A DNA stretch of 64,000 nucleotides from Lineus longissimus (Eukaryota; Nemertea; Pilidiophora; Heteronemertea; Lineidae), in assembly GCF_910592395.1 (NCBI RefSeq), contig NC_088324.1:6290953-6354952 (forward strand). Reading direction: 5' to 3'. Under the pieces are notes generated by a model. It did not search any database. It was not told the origin of the DNA and was given only the letters and a program-made list of their open reading frames with translations. The position numbers and the translations under genes are program-made. Position 1 is the stretch's first letter. Each line of letters starts with the position of its first letter. This document shows positions 32,404-45,129 of the stretch, in pieces.

Positions 32404-32503
32404 ATGGTGGCATCAGTGATGATTTCGTTGTCATACGTTATGTGCATTTGTGTGCGTATAACACTTGATATAGGATGTGTGACTGCTGGCTCTCCCCCGA
32501 AGG
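32404..32503 (+). CDS. U7 signal-peptide exon
   Basis: This 33-residue leader reads MVASVMISLSYVMCIC and ends CVTA before GS, with the phase-1 donor G|GTAAGA at 32503/32504. It is the leader of a unit whose LamG exon carries a nonsense codon (34980-34982), so a translated product would stop early. Intron G runs (32711-32732) are interrupted by A and T. Confidence 0.65.
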
Positions 32504-32875
32504 GTAAGACAGAGACCACAATATAAGGGCATTGTTGCTCTCAACAAGTTAGTCAGTGATTTGGCTTTAACTTACGAACATAACGTGAAGTCATAGTACA
32601 CGCTATATTCTTGACATAACATGTTTGAACAACTGGCCTCAGCCTAAAACACCGATGATGGGCCAGACGAACATGTGTTAATGCTGAGAGATGAAATGCT
32701 TGTGACCACAGGGGGGGATGGGGGGTGGGCTGTTCTTAAAATTAAGGTCATTATAGTTTAAGTATTCGCTGCAAGAAACTGTCGTTTATGGGTTCTAATA
32801 TGATTGTTAGCTCTTCTGGATTACAAGCTTGATGGATCTGATCCGGATATACGGTTAGTATATCACAGCACTTCA

Positions 32876-34487
32876 CAGTAAGTTTGAATTTTATCGGTCT
32901 TTTCGCAAGTTAGGCCAAACCTTATTAAAGTGTGCATAATGGGTACAAGAGGTACGTGTTCAAAGCACACACTACCGCAAGGAATATTATGACACGATCA
33001 GGACATATTGTCCTGTCATACGATAATGTTTAATTCATGTCATTTGAAAATGACATGAGTAAGCCAGAGTTTGAAGAAAGCATTGATGCATTCTGTTTTG
33101 AATGATCACTTAACTTTGAGTTGGCCTAGATCAGTAGATGACTGACCAAAACTAATGCTGACCTGTCCGAAATTACACTTTATTTCCAATCATGAAAAAT
33201 TCAGTACATTCGGTTTTTGAAAATGTCCTTTTCTAAATCAATTCTCATTACGTTTAAGGCACATTCAGATTTCTGACCATAGGAACAGTAGAAATATAAG
33301 GCATCACCTGAATCATTATTCTCAAGGTGATCAAAATCAATCTCATTGTCCTCATCATCTTCATCTTAAGGAAGGTCATTAGCAATATTTCTGTACTCCC
33401 CGTTTTCATTCCGGATGAGTCCAGCTACCTGAAAGGCACGTGCTGTGGATTCAGAAGGGACGTCATCCCAAGCTCGGCTATGTAGAATAGATGCAAGGGG
33501 TTGACTCATAGATGTGCACCGCGCGGGAATGTTATCAAGGAGCACACCAGATTCTACAATAGGGGTACAGAATTCATTAGCCAAGTGAGGTTTAAACTGA
33601 TCTAAGAGTAAAAGATCTAAGAGTAAAAGCCTTGTATTTGGTTCAAATTCACCGACGAAATACAATACGTTTCCGTTTCATGAAATCGCTGATCCATCCT
33701 GGAGAGCACTGAAAGAGGGACCGTTCCGGTCGGTTCAAAAGGTAGTTGTCTCTACCATCACCTGGAAGATCATCCCACCAGCGGTGAAATTTCAGCTCAG
33801 CAGCATGGACCAGATCACCTCTGGAGACGGTGAGGGCAAGACGAGAAATTCGAGAAATCGGTTGTGAGCCTGCTCCTCCACTTGTGGCCGCCATCCGTCG
33901 TGGTCGCTTCTGACCCTCCTACTTTGAGCATTGTTCTCGGCCTGCTCCATTAACGTTTCCCGATTTGCTATCCATCTTCGCAATGACGTATCTGCCAACC
34001 CGAAGCGTCCGGCATACTCTGCCACATTAAGCAGCCAACCATGTTCAATCGCATGTTCGCAATCGAGGACGCGGGCGCAATCGTGCAGTTACACTCTAGC
34101 TGTTGTGACGTCATGGTAGTCTAGAACTAGCAACTTCATCATCCTCACCAGTGTCCATACCAATGGGAGTTGAGAGTATGAACACAAGATGCAACAGATT
34201 TTTTCGAATTTTCGCATTGGGCATTATCTCCAGCTGGAAAAGCTCTGTCCTGAAGCTCAGAGGCCTGCATGTACCATAAACCTACCTGTACATATTACAT
34301 CACGGCAATAATCGAGTCAAGCAAACCACACTCATGGGGACATCAAGCCTGGCTGAAAATTGATTAGGCCAAGTTGACGCTACTGCCTAACCCAGGATCT
34401 AATGCTTACCTGATTTCTCCCATTGTGGGCCTCAAATTGGTTTTGGCTGTAAACTAGGCCGAAGACCGATAAAATCCGAACTTACTG
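32876..34487 (-). mobile_element. pogo element, internally deleted (U7)
   Basis: Both terminal repeats are present (CAGTAAGT at 32876; CTTACTG to 34487, followed by TA). Two internal deletions are visible: about 140 bases at 33498, and the whole central transposase segment at about 33652 (AATTCACC|GACGAAATAC). Confidence 0.85.
33201..34224 (-). pseudogene. pogo transposase remnant (U7)
   Basis: The N-terminal helix-turn-helix regions and SPGWISDFMKRKR are kept, as are LLLLDQFKPHLANEF and the tail. The region with the first catalytic position and VVFREP is deleted. A duplicated LLLLDLLLLD results from a 15-base repeat near 33600-33630. Confidence 0.75.
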
Positions 34488-34834
34488 TATATAGTAACTG
34501 GCTTCAGGCCACTTCGGGTCACTTTAGCCCAATGGTAATAGGCAGGTTTCGCACCGTTACGAACTACGAAAACCGAGCACGAAAATCGAAAGAAGACGAA
34601 GAAATATTCTCATAGGAGAGCAAAATCTAAAGTCTTCTCCTGTTTGTTGGCTGGGGAAGCGTAATGTAACGAAGAATTAGACATATTTTTATTATAATAG
34701 TGGATTAAAATCAATAGCCTTCACCAGCCAACCCAAGCTTAATTAAAAACATCACCTTACAACCGGAAAGCAACTATCACTTACATGTTTACCATCCCGT
34801 GACCAACTCAATTTTTATCATTTTTATCTCGTAG

Positions 34835-35400
34835 CCTATCTGGAAATGCGAAGTACGTTGAGTCTCTAGTTTTTGGGAAAGTGCTTCAGTTTAATGATAA
34901 GCACGCATCTGCAACTCTACCTTATGTAAATACATTCAAATACAAACAGATTACAATTACCTTTTATATAAGATTCCTTTAGGACAAGCTTGCCCAGAAT
35001 ATGTGGGTAAGTTTCTATACTGATGTAGAAAGAATTAGCATAGGAGATAACCCACATAAGGAAGTGGAGATTGGTGTTTGGCACACGGATACCTCTAAAC
35101 ATATCAATGCACGAGACTTTTTTCACTTTTCAGTCGGCTATCAATCGTTTGTCAGTCGCAAATGTTGGCAGCATTTTGCTGTTACAATTACCAGGAATAA
35201 GTCTATTCCTAAGCCCCATGTCAAACTTTATAGGAACGGAAACCTCTTAAGAATGACAAAGTATAAGCGATATAAAAACACGCATGTGTGGAGAAAGTAT
35301 TCATTTTTGGGTAAATTCATTCAAATGAATCAAATGTCGAATTTTAGGTTTTACCCAACTATCGTGACAAAACTTGATATTTTAAGGGGAAAAAAAAGAG
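34835..35400 (+). pseudogene. U7 LamG exon with nonsense codon
   Basis: The exon length (566 bases), the acceptor TATCTCGTAG and the phase-1 donor GAG|GTAGGT are preserved. Codon 49 is TAG (34980-34982), where the other units have CCG, ACG or CAG. The upstream CAG that could serve as an alternative acceptor in other units is CAA here. The rest (WQHFAVTIT, VKLYRNGNLL) is intact, so inactivation looks recent. Confidence 0.8.
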
Positions 35401-36853
35401 GTAGGTTGGTAAACTCGTTAATTATCTGAGCCTGAGGGCTTCACCACGACTTTGAAGACGAGTTTATTATTTTCATATTATGCACTGGTCCGAATAGGAA
35501 TTTTAGGATATTATTGTGCTGGGAGACGTAATTTTCTTGTGAAAACTTGAATTTATGTTGATATTAGAAAACTGTAATTCACCATCCAATCAGTCGTAAA
35601 TGGGCATCATCAGATACCTACGCTAATCAAATAAAAAATCAGCATTTTTTAGCATGCGAAATGTCCCCAAACCTCTTCGGCACAAGCAGCTTGTTTTTAA
35701 AGGAATGTGTTTATTTTTCTCCTGTTTCTTAACAAACAATACTTCTGAATGTTTTTGACGATCTGTAAATTTTGTTTGTACTCTTAGTTATAAAAAACAC
35801 TGTTTTCGTAAATGTTCCCCCTCAACCCTTCACCTCATTAACAGGGTCACTGAAGGCAGTGAAGGCAGTGTTGCTTTGCCGTGATTTGTTGGGCAGAAAC
35901 CTTGCAAACTACGCCTTTTCTTTCCCACTTTTCTAATTGTTCGAAGCTAACTTAGGAAAAGATGACGAATGTACGCACTGCCAGTGTATTTTAATGTGTT
36001 CAAGCAATTACAAGTTATGTCATCTGCCACCGAGGTTGTTTGGGGCTCTCCCCGATTCGCCAAGTAAAAAGGAAACATCTATATCTACAGCAAGACGTCA
36101 CAGCGTAGATCCATGGCTCCATGCAGCGGCTTACTAGTGCATCGGTCCTCATAGACAGGATTGACGCATGGAGGGCTGACTCGGTTCAAATCGGAGTCAA
36201 CATCGGAATAGCATGATAATTCGAACAGATTTGGAATTTTTCCCTTTTTTCGTGAAATTGGTCGATGGAAACAACTTTATGGAGGTGACTGGGCAGCCGA
36301 CAGCTTGGGAATACTGCCCATCAATTACTAATACCAACTGTCCTCCGAACAAGCATATTTCGGCTCAAATTTAGATATTAACTTCTTGTGTCCTCCAATA
36401 ATGAACTTTGGAATAGCTTTCTAGTACAATTTGAGAAATACATGTATTGGCATCTGTTCAACGAGATAGCTGCCGAAACATGAGCATTAGTTGCAGCGAA
36501 TATATGCCGAACAGGGTATATCGCAAAAGCTTTCTTCATTCTTGATATTGTGCTGCTCGAGGGGAAATTGCTGAAAACAATGCATAGGCCTATTCGTGAA
36601 TGTGACAGTTGTCTTTATGTCTGAAAACACCTCGAGAGCTTTTTCAAGTAATAAAAGCTTAATAGCTATCCAGATCAGAGTTCAACATATTTACAGTAAT
36701 ATAGTAATATGTCTATAGAAAGAGAAGTTCCTTATATGTAAATTGTCGATCAGACGAATACTAAAGCTAGCTATGTGCCAAAGTATAAACCAGGCACAAG
36801 ACCAATGATACTGGGTCAAGGAAGTTTTGTTAATGCTTTCCACTCTTCCGTAG
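35401..36853 (+). other. U7 LamG-PAN intron
   Basis: Like the U3 intron, but with about 180 bases missing at 35645. It contains the 270-base element (36071-36343, orientation A). No gene. Confidence 0.6.
36071..36343 (-). repeat. 270-base dispersed element, orientation A (U7)
   Basis: Same orientation as 8700-8971 in U3. Confidence 0.55.
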
Positions 36854-37116
36854 CATTCTTGTTCACCAAACAAGGTACAGTGCACGAAACTTTACAAGAA
36901 TTAGTAGTTGTGGAACATATTCGATCTAAGCTTGATTGTACCAGAGAATGCTTGAGACAATTCATGACTAGTGAGGCAGAAAGGTGTCTCGGGTTCCTTT
37001 ACGAAGTCAGAAGGACCAGTTGGGCGGTTTACAACGTATTTGTGTCGATCTCATCTTTAAATACTTATGGAGCGACAACAACCAGGTATCAACGACAGGA
37101 ATTTGCATGCACCTAA
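36854..37116 (+). CDS. U7 PAN/apple exon
   Basis: The phase-1 acceptor TCTTCCGTAG is followed by FLFTKQGTVHETLQELVVVE. The cysteine pattern DCTREC, RCLGF and TSW shows the fourth Cys changed to Trp in this copy (RRTSWAVY). The tail ends QEFACT and the stop is at 37116. Together with the LamG nonsense codon, this suggests the unit is drifting. Confidence 0.7.
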
Positions 37117-38746
37117 AGTTATAGAGCTCACTATCTAAGGAACAAAGCAAGATATTACATTTTCATTGAAAACAAGTTGTTGTAAATCATCTCACCCATC
37201 TTCTCTGAAAATGGCATGACGATAGCACTGATAATAAGTGAGCTGCGACCTAACGACTGAGATAAACAAAAGACAAGGTAGCTCATCAATGTGGTACAAA
37301 TTAGTTACGTGACTGAAAAAATCTAACCCACTTGCACAACTTCGCATATTACCTATTATCCCTGAAAGTAAAAGCTCTGCCATGCAGTTACGGGGAGTGG
37401 TCTAGAATTGATTTTTGGTCGTTTGATAATTACCTCAAACAATAGAGCTATCTCATGAACGAAGCAAATATAAAAATTGTGCCTACAATGAAAGTTGTTG
37501 CAAAGCATCGATTCAGCCCTCCCTGGAAATTACATCACAATAGCATTAATGATTAGCGAGCTGCGTGCTAACGAGGTAAAAAAACAATGAAGCTCGTTAT
37601 TATACAAATTAGTAAGATAACTGAGAAAATAATCAAACGCACATGCACAACTTCAACATACATGCATCACTTATCATTCCTGAAAGTTGCAGTGTTCTCC
37701 GCCAAGCGGTTGCGGAGGATTTGTCCGGTACAAACGTTTTTAATTTGATAACTGTGGGATAAAACAAAACGGGGAACTTCACTTCCACATTGGGAATCAG
37801 GAATTCCGGGGCCTTCTAGCACGTGGCCTGCATAAGTATATGATACATGCAAACGCATCGTTACAGAAGGCTTGATATTCTTAATATTCTATTTCATTGT
37901 AAAACAGCATAGTAAGTATAAACACAACAAAACATTTAAGGAAAGTGGATGATTATTGGTTAAGAGGTAAACTGGTCTGAGTTCTCACTAGCCAATGGCG
38001 ACCTGGTTGTAAATCATCTGACCAATCTTCTCTGAAAATGGCATGACGATAGCACTGATAATAAGTGAGCTGCGAACAAACGACTCAGATAAAAAAAGAC
38101 AAGGTAACTCATCAATGAGGTACAAATTAGTTACGTGACTGAAAAATCTAACTCACTTGCACAACTTCACATATTACCTATTATCCCTGAAAGTCCAAAA
38201 TCTCTCCGCCATGCAGGGTGAATCCCATCTACAGGTAACTATGCAGCGACGTCAAGCCGATATCAACTACAGGACTTTTGAAAATTAACTCACAGCGAGT
38301 GGAGCTGCAAAATGATAATATGATCCTAGGATGTCTGTATGGAAAGCTCAGGTGGCAAGGGGAAAAGGAAATGTGAAAAGCGTAATGCTGAAAGTATAAA
38401 TCTCTTGAGATCTGCGGATTTTTTTGGTTGATGCGTTTGATAACAAGTTAGACCTGTAAGAAAGGCAAACTAATGAAGAAAAACTCCGACTCAAATAACG
38501 CATGAGACGATGATAATGACGCAATTTGTCACAAACAGCTCAATATTGACGGCTCATCGGAAGACTTTAAAAGTCTATATCGCAAATGATGACTTGGATA
38601 TTGGTACAAATTTTGACTTTCGCTCTAATAAATTAATTATATGTACCACAAACACAAACAACGAGAGCATTGCTGTAAATACAATTGAAAATTATTCCAA
38701 ATTGTGATCATTGAAATTACAGGTGATAAAGATTGATACCCTTTTT
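37117..38746. other. Expanded intergenic region between U7 and U8
   Basis: The post-PAN block occurs three times: 37117-37385, a strongly diverged copy at about 37430-37735 (same order of words such as GAAGCAAATAT, AAAGTTGTTG and GCGAGCTGCG), and 38006-38225. About 270 bases of unmatched sequence (37736-38005) separate the last two. No gene is recognised. Confidence 0.55.
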
Positions 38747-38880
38747 ATTGGCCACCCGATATATCCTTTCAAACTCAATCTACTTTCCACTCAAGCAAAA
38801 AATGATTTATTAATAACAAAGACACAAGAAACATTTTGTTTCTCATAGCGAGAACTCGATCAATATAATATATAGATATT
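38747..38880 (+). promoter_or_regulatory. U8 candidate promoter (no leader follows)
   Basis: ATTGG near 38747 and TATAATATATAGATATT at 38864-38880 are intact, but the SP exon that should follow is deleted at 38985. Confidence 0.4.
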
Positions 38881-38984
38881 AAACGTATTGAATTCATATA
38901 GTTCATATAATATAATATTACAACGGCTAATTCAAAGCAAGACTGGGCATCCCATCGTTATTTTCCAAATGGTTCAAGGCACTA

Positions 38985-38991
38985 GGGGGGG
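38985..38991 (+). other. Deletion junction removing the U8 SP exon
   Basis: CAAGGCACTA, which lies upstream of the leader in other units, is joined directly to the intronic G run and CTGTCC. The leader exon and about 450 bases are gone. The shared G bases at the join suggest microhomology with the poly-G tract. Confidence 0.75.
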
Positions 38992-39190
38992 CTGTCCTTA
39001 ATTAAAGTCACCTTAGTTTAAGTATTCGCTGGAAGAAACTGTCGTTTATGGGTTCTAGTACTTGTTTCACAAACGCTTATTAGAAATATTACAAATACTA
39101 ATGTTATTATAATATGATTGTTAGCTCTTCTGGATTACAAGCTTGATGGATCTGATCCGGATATACGGTTTGTATATCACAGTACATATA

Positions 39191-41326
39191 CAGTAAGTAG
39201 TTTGAATTTTATCGGTCTTTTCGCAAGTTAGGCCAAACCTTATCAAAGTGTGCGTAATGGGTACAAGAGGGGTGTTCAAAGCACACACTACCGCAAGGAA
39301 TATTATGACACGATAAGGACAGATTGTCCTGTCATAGGATAATGTTCAATTCATGCCATTTGAAAAAGACATGAGTAAGCCAAAGTTTGAAGAAAGCATT
39401 GATGCATTCTGATTTGAATGATCACTTAACTTTGAATGGGCCTAGCTCAGTAGATGACTGACCAACACTAAAGCTGACCTGTCCGAAATTACACTTTATT
39501 TTCAATCATGAAAAATTCAGTACATTCGGTTTTTCAAAATGTCCTTTTCTAAATCAAGTCTCATTACTTTTAAGGTACATTCAGATTTCTGACTATAGGA
39601 ACAGTGGAATTATAAGGCATCACCTGGATCATCATTCTCAAGGTCATCAAAATCAATCTCATTGTCCTCAGCATCTTCATCTTCGAGAAGGTCATTAGTA
39701 ATATATTTCTGTACTCCCCGTTTTCATTCGGGACGAGTCCGGCTACCTGAAAGGCACGTGCTGTGGATTCAGGAGGGACGTCATCGGAAGCTCGGCTATG
39801 TAGAACAGATGGAAGGGGTATTCTGGGACAAGTGCCAACGGCTGCAGTATTTGCATGCTTCCAGTCTTTCAAGCGGCGCTGACGTGAGCTTTAAATGCCC
39901 TCATAATGGTCAAGTCCAAAGGTTGACTCATAGATGTGCACCGCGCGGGAATGTTATCAAGGAGCACACCAGCTTCCACAATAGGGGCACAGAATTCATC
40001 AGCCAAGTGAGGTCTAAACCGATCTAAGAGTAAAAGCCTTGTATTTGGTTCAAATTCACTAATGAATGGAAAAAAGACTTCATCAAGCCAATGTTGGAGT
40101 GTGTCATGATTCCCCCACCCTGACCGTGATGAAGTGACACGGACAGATTCAGGAATGCTTTCAAGTCCACGAATTTCTCGTATGAAGCCTGGTTCTCTGA
40201 ACACAACATGGATTGGCATTTTTTCCCCATTAGATCGAATTGTCAACGCAACGGTGCATCCTAATTTAGAATTGCCCCTTGAAGTTTTAACGTCAACATC
40301 CCCCTGTCTCGGAGTAGCTGCCGTATACATGGGCAGAAAGTCCAACTGACAAAAGGTTTCATTCATATTTTAAATTGTATGTTGCCTCACTGTGTCCCTG
40401 ACGTTTCCTTGAAATCGGCGGACACGCTCATTAGCGTCAGCTGGAATCGAAGTCGTGTTTCTTGTCTTGCGACGAAATACAATACGTTTCCGTTTCATGA
40501 AATCGCTGATCCATCCTGGAGAGCACTGAAAGATGGACCGCTCCGGTCGGTTCAAAAGGTAGTTGTCTCTATCTTCACCTGGAAGCTCATCACACCAGCG
40601 GTGAAATTCCAGCTCGGCAGCATGGACCCGATCAACTCTGGATACGGGGAGGGCAAGACGAGAAATTCGAGAAATCGGTTGTAAACCTGCTCCTCCACTT
40701 GTGGCCATCATCTGTCGTGGTCGCTTCTAACCCTCCTACTTGGAGCATTGTTCTCGGCCAGCTCCATTAATGTTTCCCGATTTGCTATCCGTCTTCGCAT
40801 TGACGTAACTGTCAACCTGAAGCGTCTGGCATACTCTGTCACATTAAGCAGCCAACCATGTTCAATCGCATGTTCGCAATCGAGGACGTGGCGCAATGGT
40901 GCAGTTACACTATAGCTGTTGTGACGTCTTGGTAGTCTAGAACTAGCAAATTCATCATCCTCATCAGTGTCCATACCAATGGCAGTTGAGAGTATAAACA
41001 CAAGATACAACAGATTTTTGCGAATTTTCGCATTGGGCATTATCTCCAGCTGGAAAAGGTCTGTCTCGCCAGCTGGAAAAGGTCTGTCCTGAAGCTCATA
41101 GGCCTGCATGTACCATCAACCTACCTGTACCTATTACATCACGGCAATAATCGAGTCAAACAGACCACTCTCATGGGGAAATCAAGCCTGGCTGAAAATT
41201 GATTAGGCCAAGTTGACGCTACTGCCTACCCCAGGATCTAATGCTTACCTGATTTCTCCCATTGTGGGCCTAAAATTGGTTTTGGCTGTAAACTAGGCCG
41301 AAGACCGATAAAATCCGAACTTACCG
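39191..41326 (-). mobile_element. pogo element, full length (U8)
   Basis: TA then CAGTAAGT at 39191; the right end reads CTTACCG to 41326, one change from CTTACTG, then TA. The length is 2136 bases. It includes a direct repeat of CCAGCTGGAAAAGGTCTGTC (41043-41090) outside the transposase. Confidence 0.85.
39517..41040 (-). pseudogene. pogo transposase, degenerate (U8)
   Basis: Three blocks are readable: the N-terminal HTH region (TEYARRFRLTVTSMRRRIAN), SPGWISDFMKRKR in a second frame, and a 165-residue DDE block (39869-40366). The last begins MNETFCQLDFLPMYTAAT and includes VVFREP, LLLLDRFRPHLADEF and SQPLDLTIMRAFKAHVS. The residue expected to be the first catalytic Asp (NxDE in the family) is Asn. 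The frame change between the HTH blocks is shared with the other copies. Confidence 0.8.
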
Positions 41327-41670
41327 TATATAGTAACTGGCTTCAGGCCACTTCGGGTCACTTTAGCCCAATGGTAATAGGCAGGTTTCGCACCGTTACG
41401 AACTACGAAAACCGAGCACGAAAATCGAAAGAAGACGAAGAAATATTCTCATAGGGGAGCAAAATCTAAAGTCTTCTCCTGCTTGTTGGCTGGGGAAGCC
41501 TAATGTAACGAAGAATTGGAAATAGTTTTATTATAATAGTGGATAAAATCAATAGTCTTCTCCAGCCAACAAGCTTAATCAACAACATCACCTTACATCC
41601 GGAAAGCAACTATCACTTATATGTTTACCATCCCGTGACCAGCTCAATTTATATCATTTTTATTTCGTAG

Positions 41671-42232
41671 CCTCTCTGGAAATGCAAAGTACGTCGAGTC
41701 TCTAGTTTTTGGGAAAGTGCTTCAGTTTAATGATAAGCACGCATCTGCAACTCTACCTTATATTAATACATTCAAATACAAACAGATTACAATTACCTTT
41801 TATATAAGATTCCTTCAGAGCAAGCTTCTCCAAAGGTGGGTATGTTTCTGTACTGATGTAGAAAGAATTAGCGTAGGAAATAACCAAAATCAGCAAGTGG
41901 TGATTGGTGTGTGGCACAGGGATACCTCTAAACAGATCCATGCATTATACTTTTTTCTCTTTTACATCGGTTATCAGTCGGTTGTCAGTCGCAAATGTTG
42001 GCAGCATTTTGCTGTTACAATTACCAGGAATAAGTCTACTCCTAAGCCCCATGTCAAACTTTATAGGAACGGGAACCTCTTAAGAATGACAGAGTATAAG
42101 CGATATAAAAAAAAGCATGTGTGGAGAAAGATTTCAGGTTTTGGTAGATTCATTCGAATGAATCAAATGTCGAATTTTAGGTTTTACCCAACTATCGTGA
42201 CAAAACTTGATATTTTGAGGAGCAAAAAAGAG
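41671..42232 (+). pseudogene. U8 LamG exon, frameshifted at the donor
   Basis: The exon is open and keeps FGKVLQFNDKHASATLPYI, WQHFAVTIT and VKLYRNGNLL. It lacks one codon near 41838 and one A in the run before the donor (six A instead of seven at 42223-42228). The donor GAG|GTAGGT therefore falls out of phase with the PAN exon. With the missing leader, U8 cannot encode the standard protein. Its central part differs strongly from U9 (for example QSKLLQRWVCFCTD against PNKLAQNTLVHFYTD). Confidence 0.75.
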
Positions 42233-43198
42233 GTAGGTTGGTCAACTCGTTAATTATCTGAGCCTGAGGGCTTCACCACCACTTTGAAGACGAGTTTATT
42301 ATTTTCATATTATGCACTGGTCCGACTAGGAATTTTAGGATATTATTGTGCTGGGAGACGTAGTAGACGCACTGCCAGTGTATTTTTATGTGTTCAAGCA
42401 ATTACAAGTTATGTCATCTGCCACTGAGGTTGTTTGGGGCTCTCCCCGATTCGCCAAGCAAAAAGGAAACATCTATATCTACAGCAAGACGTCACAGCGT
42501 ACATCCATGGCTCCATGCAGCGCCTTACTAGTGCATCGGTCCTCATGGAGAGGATCGACGCATGGAAGGCTGACTCGGTTCAAATCGGGGTCAACATCGG
42601 AATAGCATGATAATTCGGGCAGATTTGGAATTTTTCCTTTTTTTGTGAAATTTGTTGATGGAAACAACTTCATAGAGGTGACTGGGCAGTCGACAGCTTG
42701 GGAATACTGCCCTTAATGATACCAATGGTCCTTCGAACAAGCATATTTCGGCTCAAATTTAAATATTAGCTTCTTGTCTCCTCCAATAATGAACTTTGGA
42801 ATAGCTTAATAGTACAATTTGAGAAATATTGGCATCTGTTCAACAAGTAAGCTGCCGAAACATGAGCATTAGTTGCAGCGAACATATGCCGAACAGGGTA
42901 TATCAAGGGGAAATTGCTGAAAACAATGCATATGCCTATTCGTGAATGTTGCAGTTGTCTTAATGTCTGTAAACACCTCGAGAGCTTTTTCAAGTAATAA
43001 AAGCTTATTAGCTATCCAGATCAGAGTCCAATATATTTACAGTAATATAGTAATATGTCTATAGTAAGAGAAGATCTTTATAGGTTAATTGTCGATCAGA
43101 CGAATGCTAAGCCAGCTATGTGCCAAAATATAAACCAGGCACAAGACCAATGATACTGGGTCAATGAAGTTTTGTTAATGCTTTCGACTCTTCCGTAG
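42233..43198 (+). other. U8 LamG-PAN intron, short form
   Basis: About 550 bases are deleted at 42363 (GGGAGACGTAG|TAGACGCACTG). U9 has the identical deletion, so these two units are sisters. The 270-base element lies at 42475-42731. Confidence 0.65.
42475..42731 (-). repeat. 270-base dispersed element, orientation A (U8)
   Basis: Same orientation as in U3; about 12 bases are lost near its outer end (CCCTTAATGATACC). Confidence 0.55.
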
Positions 43199-43461
43199 CA
43201 TTCTTGTTCACCAAACAAGGAACAGTGCACGAAACTTTACATGAATTAGTAGTTGTGGACCATATTCGATCTAAGCTTGATTGTACCAGAGAATGCTTGA
43301 GACAATTCATGACTAGTGAGGCAGAAAGGTGTCTCGGGTTCCTTTACGAAGTCAGAAGGACCAGTTGTGCGGTTTACCAAGTATTTGTGTCGATCTCATC
43401 CTTAAATAATTATGGAGCGACGACAACAAGGTATCAACGACAGAAATTTGCATGTACCTAA
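43199..43461 (+). CDS. U8 PAN/apple exon
   Basis: The exon is intact, with phase-1 acceptor TCTTCCGTAG, four cysteines (DCTREC, RCLGF, TSC) and a tail ending QKFACT before the stop at 43461. It is preserved even though the LamG exon and leader of this unit are broken, so it is probably untranslated unless joined to another unit's exons. Confidence 0.7.
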
Positions 43462-44263
43462 AGTAATATAGCTCACTATCTAAGGAACGAAGCAAGATAT
43501 TACATTTTCATTGAAAACAAGTTGTTGTAAATCATCTGACCCATCTTCTCTGATAATGGCATGACGATAGCACTGATAATAAGAGAGTTGCGAGCTAACG
43601 ACTGAGATAAACAAAAGACAAGGTAGCTCATCAATGTGGTACAAATTAGTTACGTGACTGAAAAATCTAACCCACTTGTACAACTTCACATATTACCTAT
43701 TATCCCTGAAAGTAAAAGCTCTCCGCCATGCAGGGTGAATCCCCTCTACAGGTAACTATGCAGCGACGTCAAGCCGATATCAACAACAGGAAATTTCAAA
43801 AATAAATCACAGCGAGTGGAGCTGCAAAATGATAATATGCTCCTAGGATGTCTGTACGGAAAGTTCGGGTGTCAAGGGGAAAAGGAAATGGGAAAATCGT
43901 AGTGCTAAAAGTATAAATCGCTTGAAATCTGCGGGGTTTTTTGGTTGATGCGTTTGATAACAAGTTAGACCTGTAAGAAAGGCAATCTAATGAAGAAAAA
44001 CGCCGACTCAAATAACGCATGAGACGATAATAATGACGCAATTAGTCACAAACAGCTCAATATTGATGACTCATTGAAAGTCTTTAAAAATCTATATCGT
44101 AAATGATGACTTGGATATTTGTACAAATTTTGACTTTCGCTCTTATAAATTAATGATATGTACCACACACACAAACAACGAGAGCATTGCTGTAAATACA
44201 ATTGAAAGTCATTCCAAATTGTGATCATTGAAATTACAGGTGATAAAGATTGATACCTTTTTT
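43462..44263. other. Intergenic block between U8 and U9
   Basis: A standard post-PAN block with the degenerate PAN-tail copy near 43730-43803. No gene. Confidence 0.6.
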
Positions 44264-44397
44264 ATTGGCCACCCGATATATCCTTTCAAACTCAATCTAC
44301 TTTCCACTCAAGCAAAAAATGATTGATTAATAACAAAGACACAAGAAACATTTTGTTTCTCATAGCGAGAACTCGATCAATATAATATATAGATATT
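44264..44397 (+). promoter_or_regulatory. U9 candidate promoter
   Basis: ATTGG near 44264 and TATAATATATAGATATT at 44381-44397. It serves one of the two complete units. Confidence 0.45.
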
Positions 44398-44612
44398 AAA
44401 CGTATTGACTTCATATAGTTCATATAATGTAATATTACAACGGCGAATTCAAAGCAAAACTGGACATCCCATCGCTATTTTTCAAATGGTTCAAGGCACT
44501 AGGTCGTATTCGACTTGGTACAAGAGTAAGACTGATTATGACAGCTGATCGGAATCATGGCATAGATTCCAAAAAGGTGCTGTTGATTGACTTCAACTTT
44601 TGTTGGTGTTTG

Positions 44613-44712
44613 ATGGTGGCATCAGTGATGATTTCGTGGTCATACTTTATGTGCACTTGTGCACTTATAACACTTAATGTAGGAGGTGTGACTGCTGGCT
44701 CTCCCCCGAAAG
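44613..44712 (+). CDS. U9 signal-peptide exon
   Basis: This is the first exon of a complete gene. The 33 residues begin MVASVMISWSYFMCTC; hydrophobic core, likely cleavage in GVTA|GS, and phase-1 donor G|GTAAGA at 44712/44713. LamG at 47578 and PAN at 50810 follow on the same strand, predicting a secreted protein of about 305-310 residues if an in-frame join to LamG exists. A 15-G run lies in the intron (44920-44934). Confidence 0.7.
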
Positions 44713-44919
44713 GTAAGATAGAGACCACGATATAAGGGCATTGTTGTTCCCAACAAGTTAGTCAGTGATTTGGCTTTAACTTACGAATATAACGTGAAGT
44801 AAAAGTACACGCTACATTCGTGACCTAACATGTTTGAACAACTGGCCTCGGCCTAGAACACCGATGATGGGCCAGACGAACATGTGTTAATGAGAGATGA
44901 AATGCTTGTGACCACGTAC

Positions 44920-44934
44920 GGGGGGGGGGGGGGG
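44920..44934 (+). repeat. Poly-G tract, 15 G, in U9 intron 1
   Basis: The longest pure G run of the series, at the conserved position after CCACGTAC. Confidence 0.9.
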
Positions 44935-45129
44935 CTGTCCTTAAAGTCATTATGGTTTAAGTATTCGCTGGAAGAAACTGTCGTTTATGGGATCTAGTAC
45001 TTGTTTCACAAACGCTTATTAGAAATATTACAAATACTAATGTTATTATGATATGATTGTTAGCTCTTCTGGATTACAAGCTTGATGGATCTGATCCGGA
45101 TATACGGTTTGTATATCACAGTACATATA

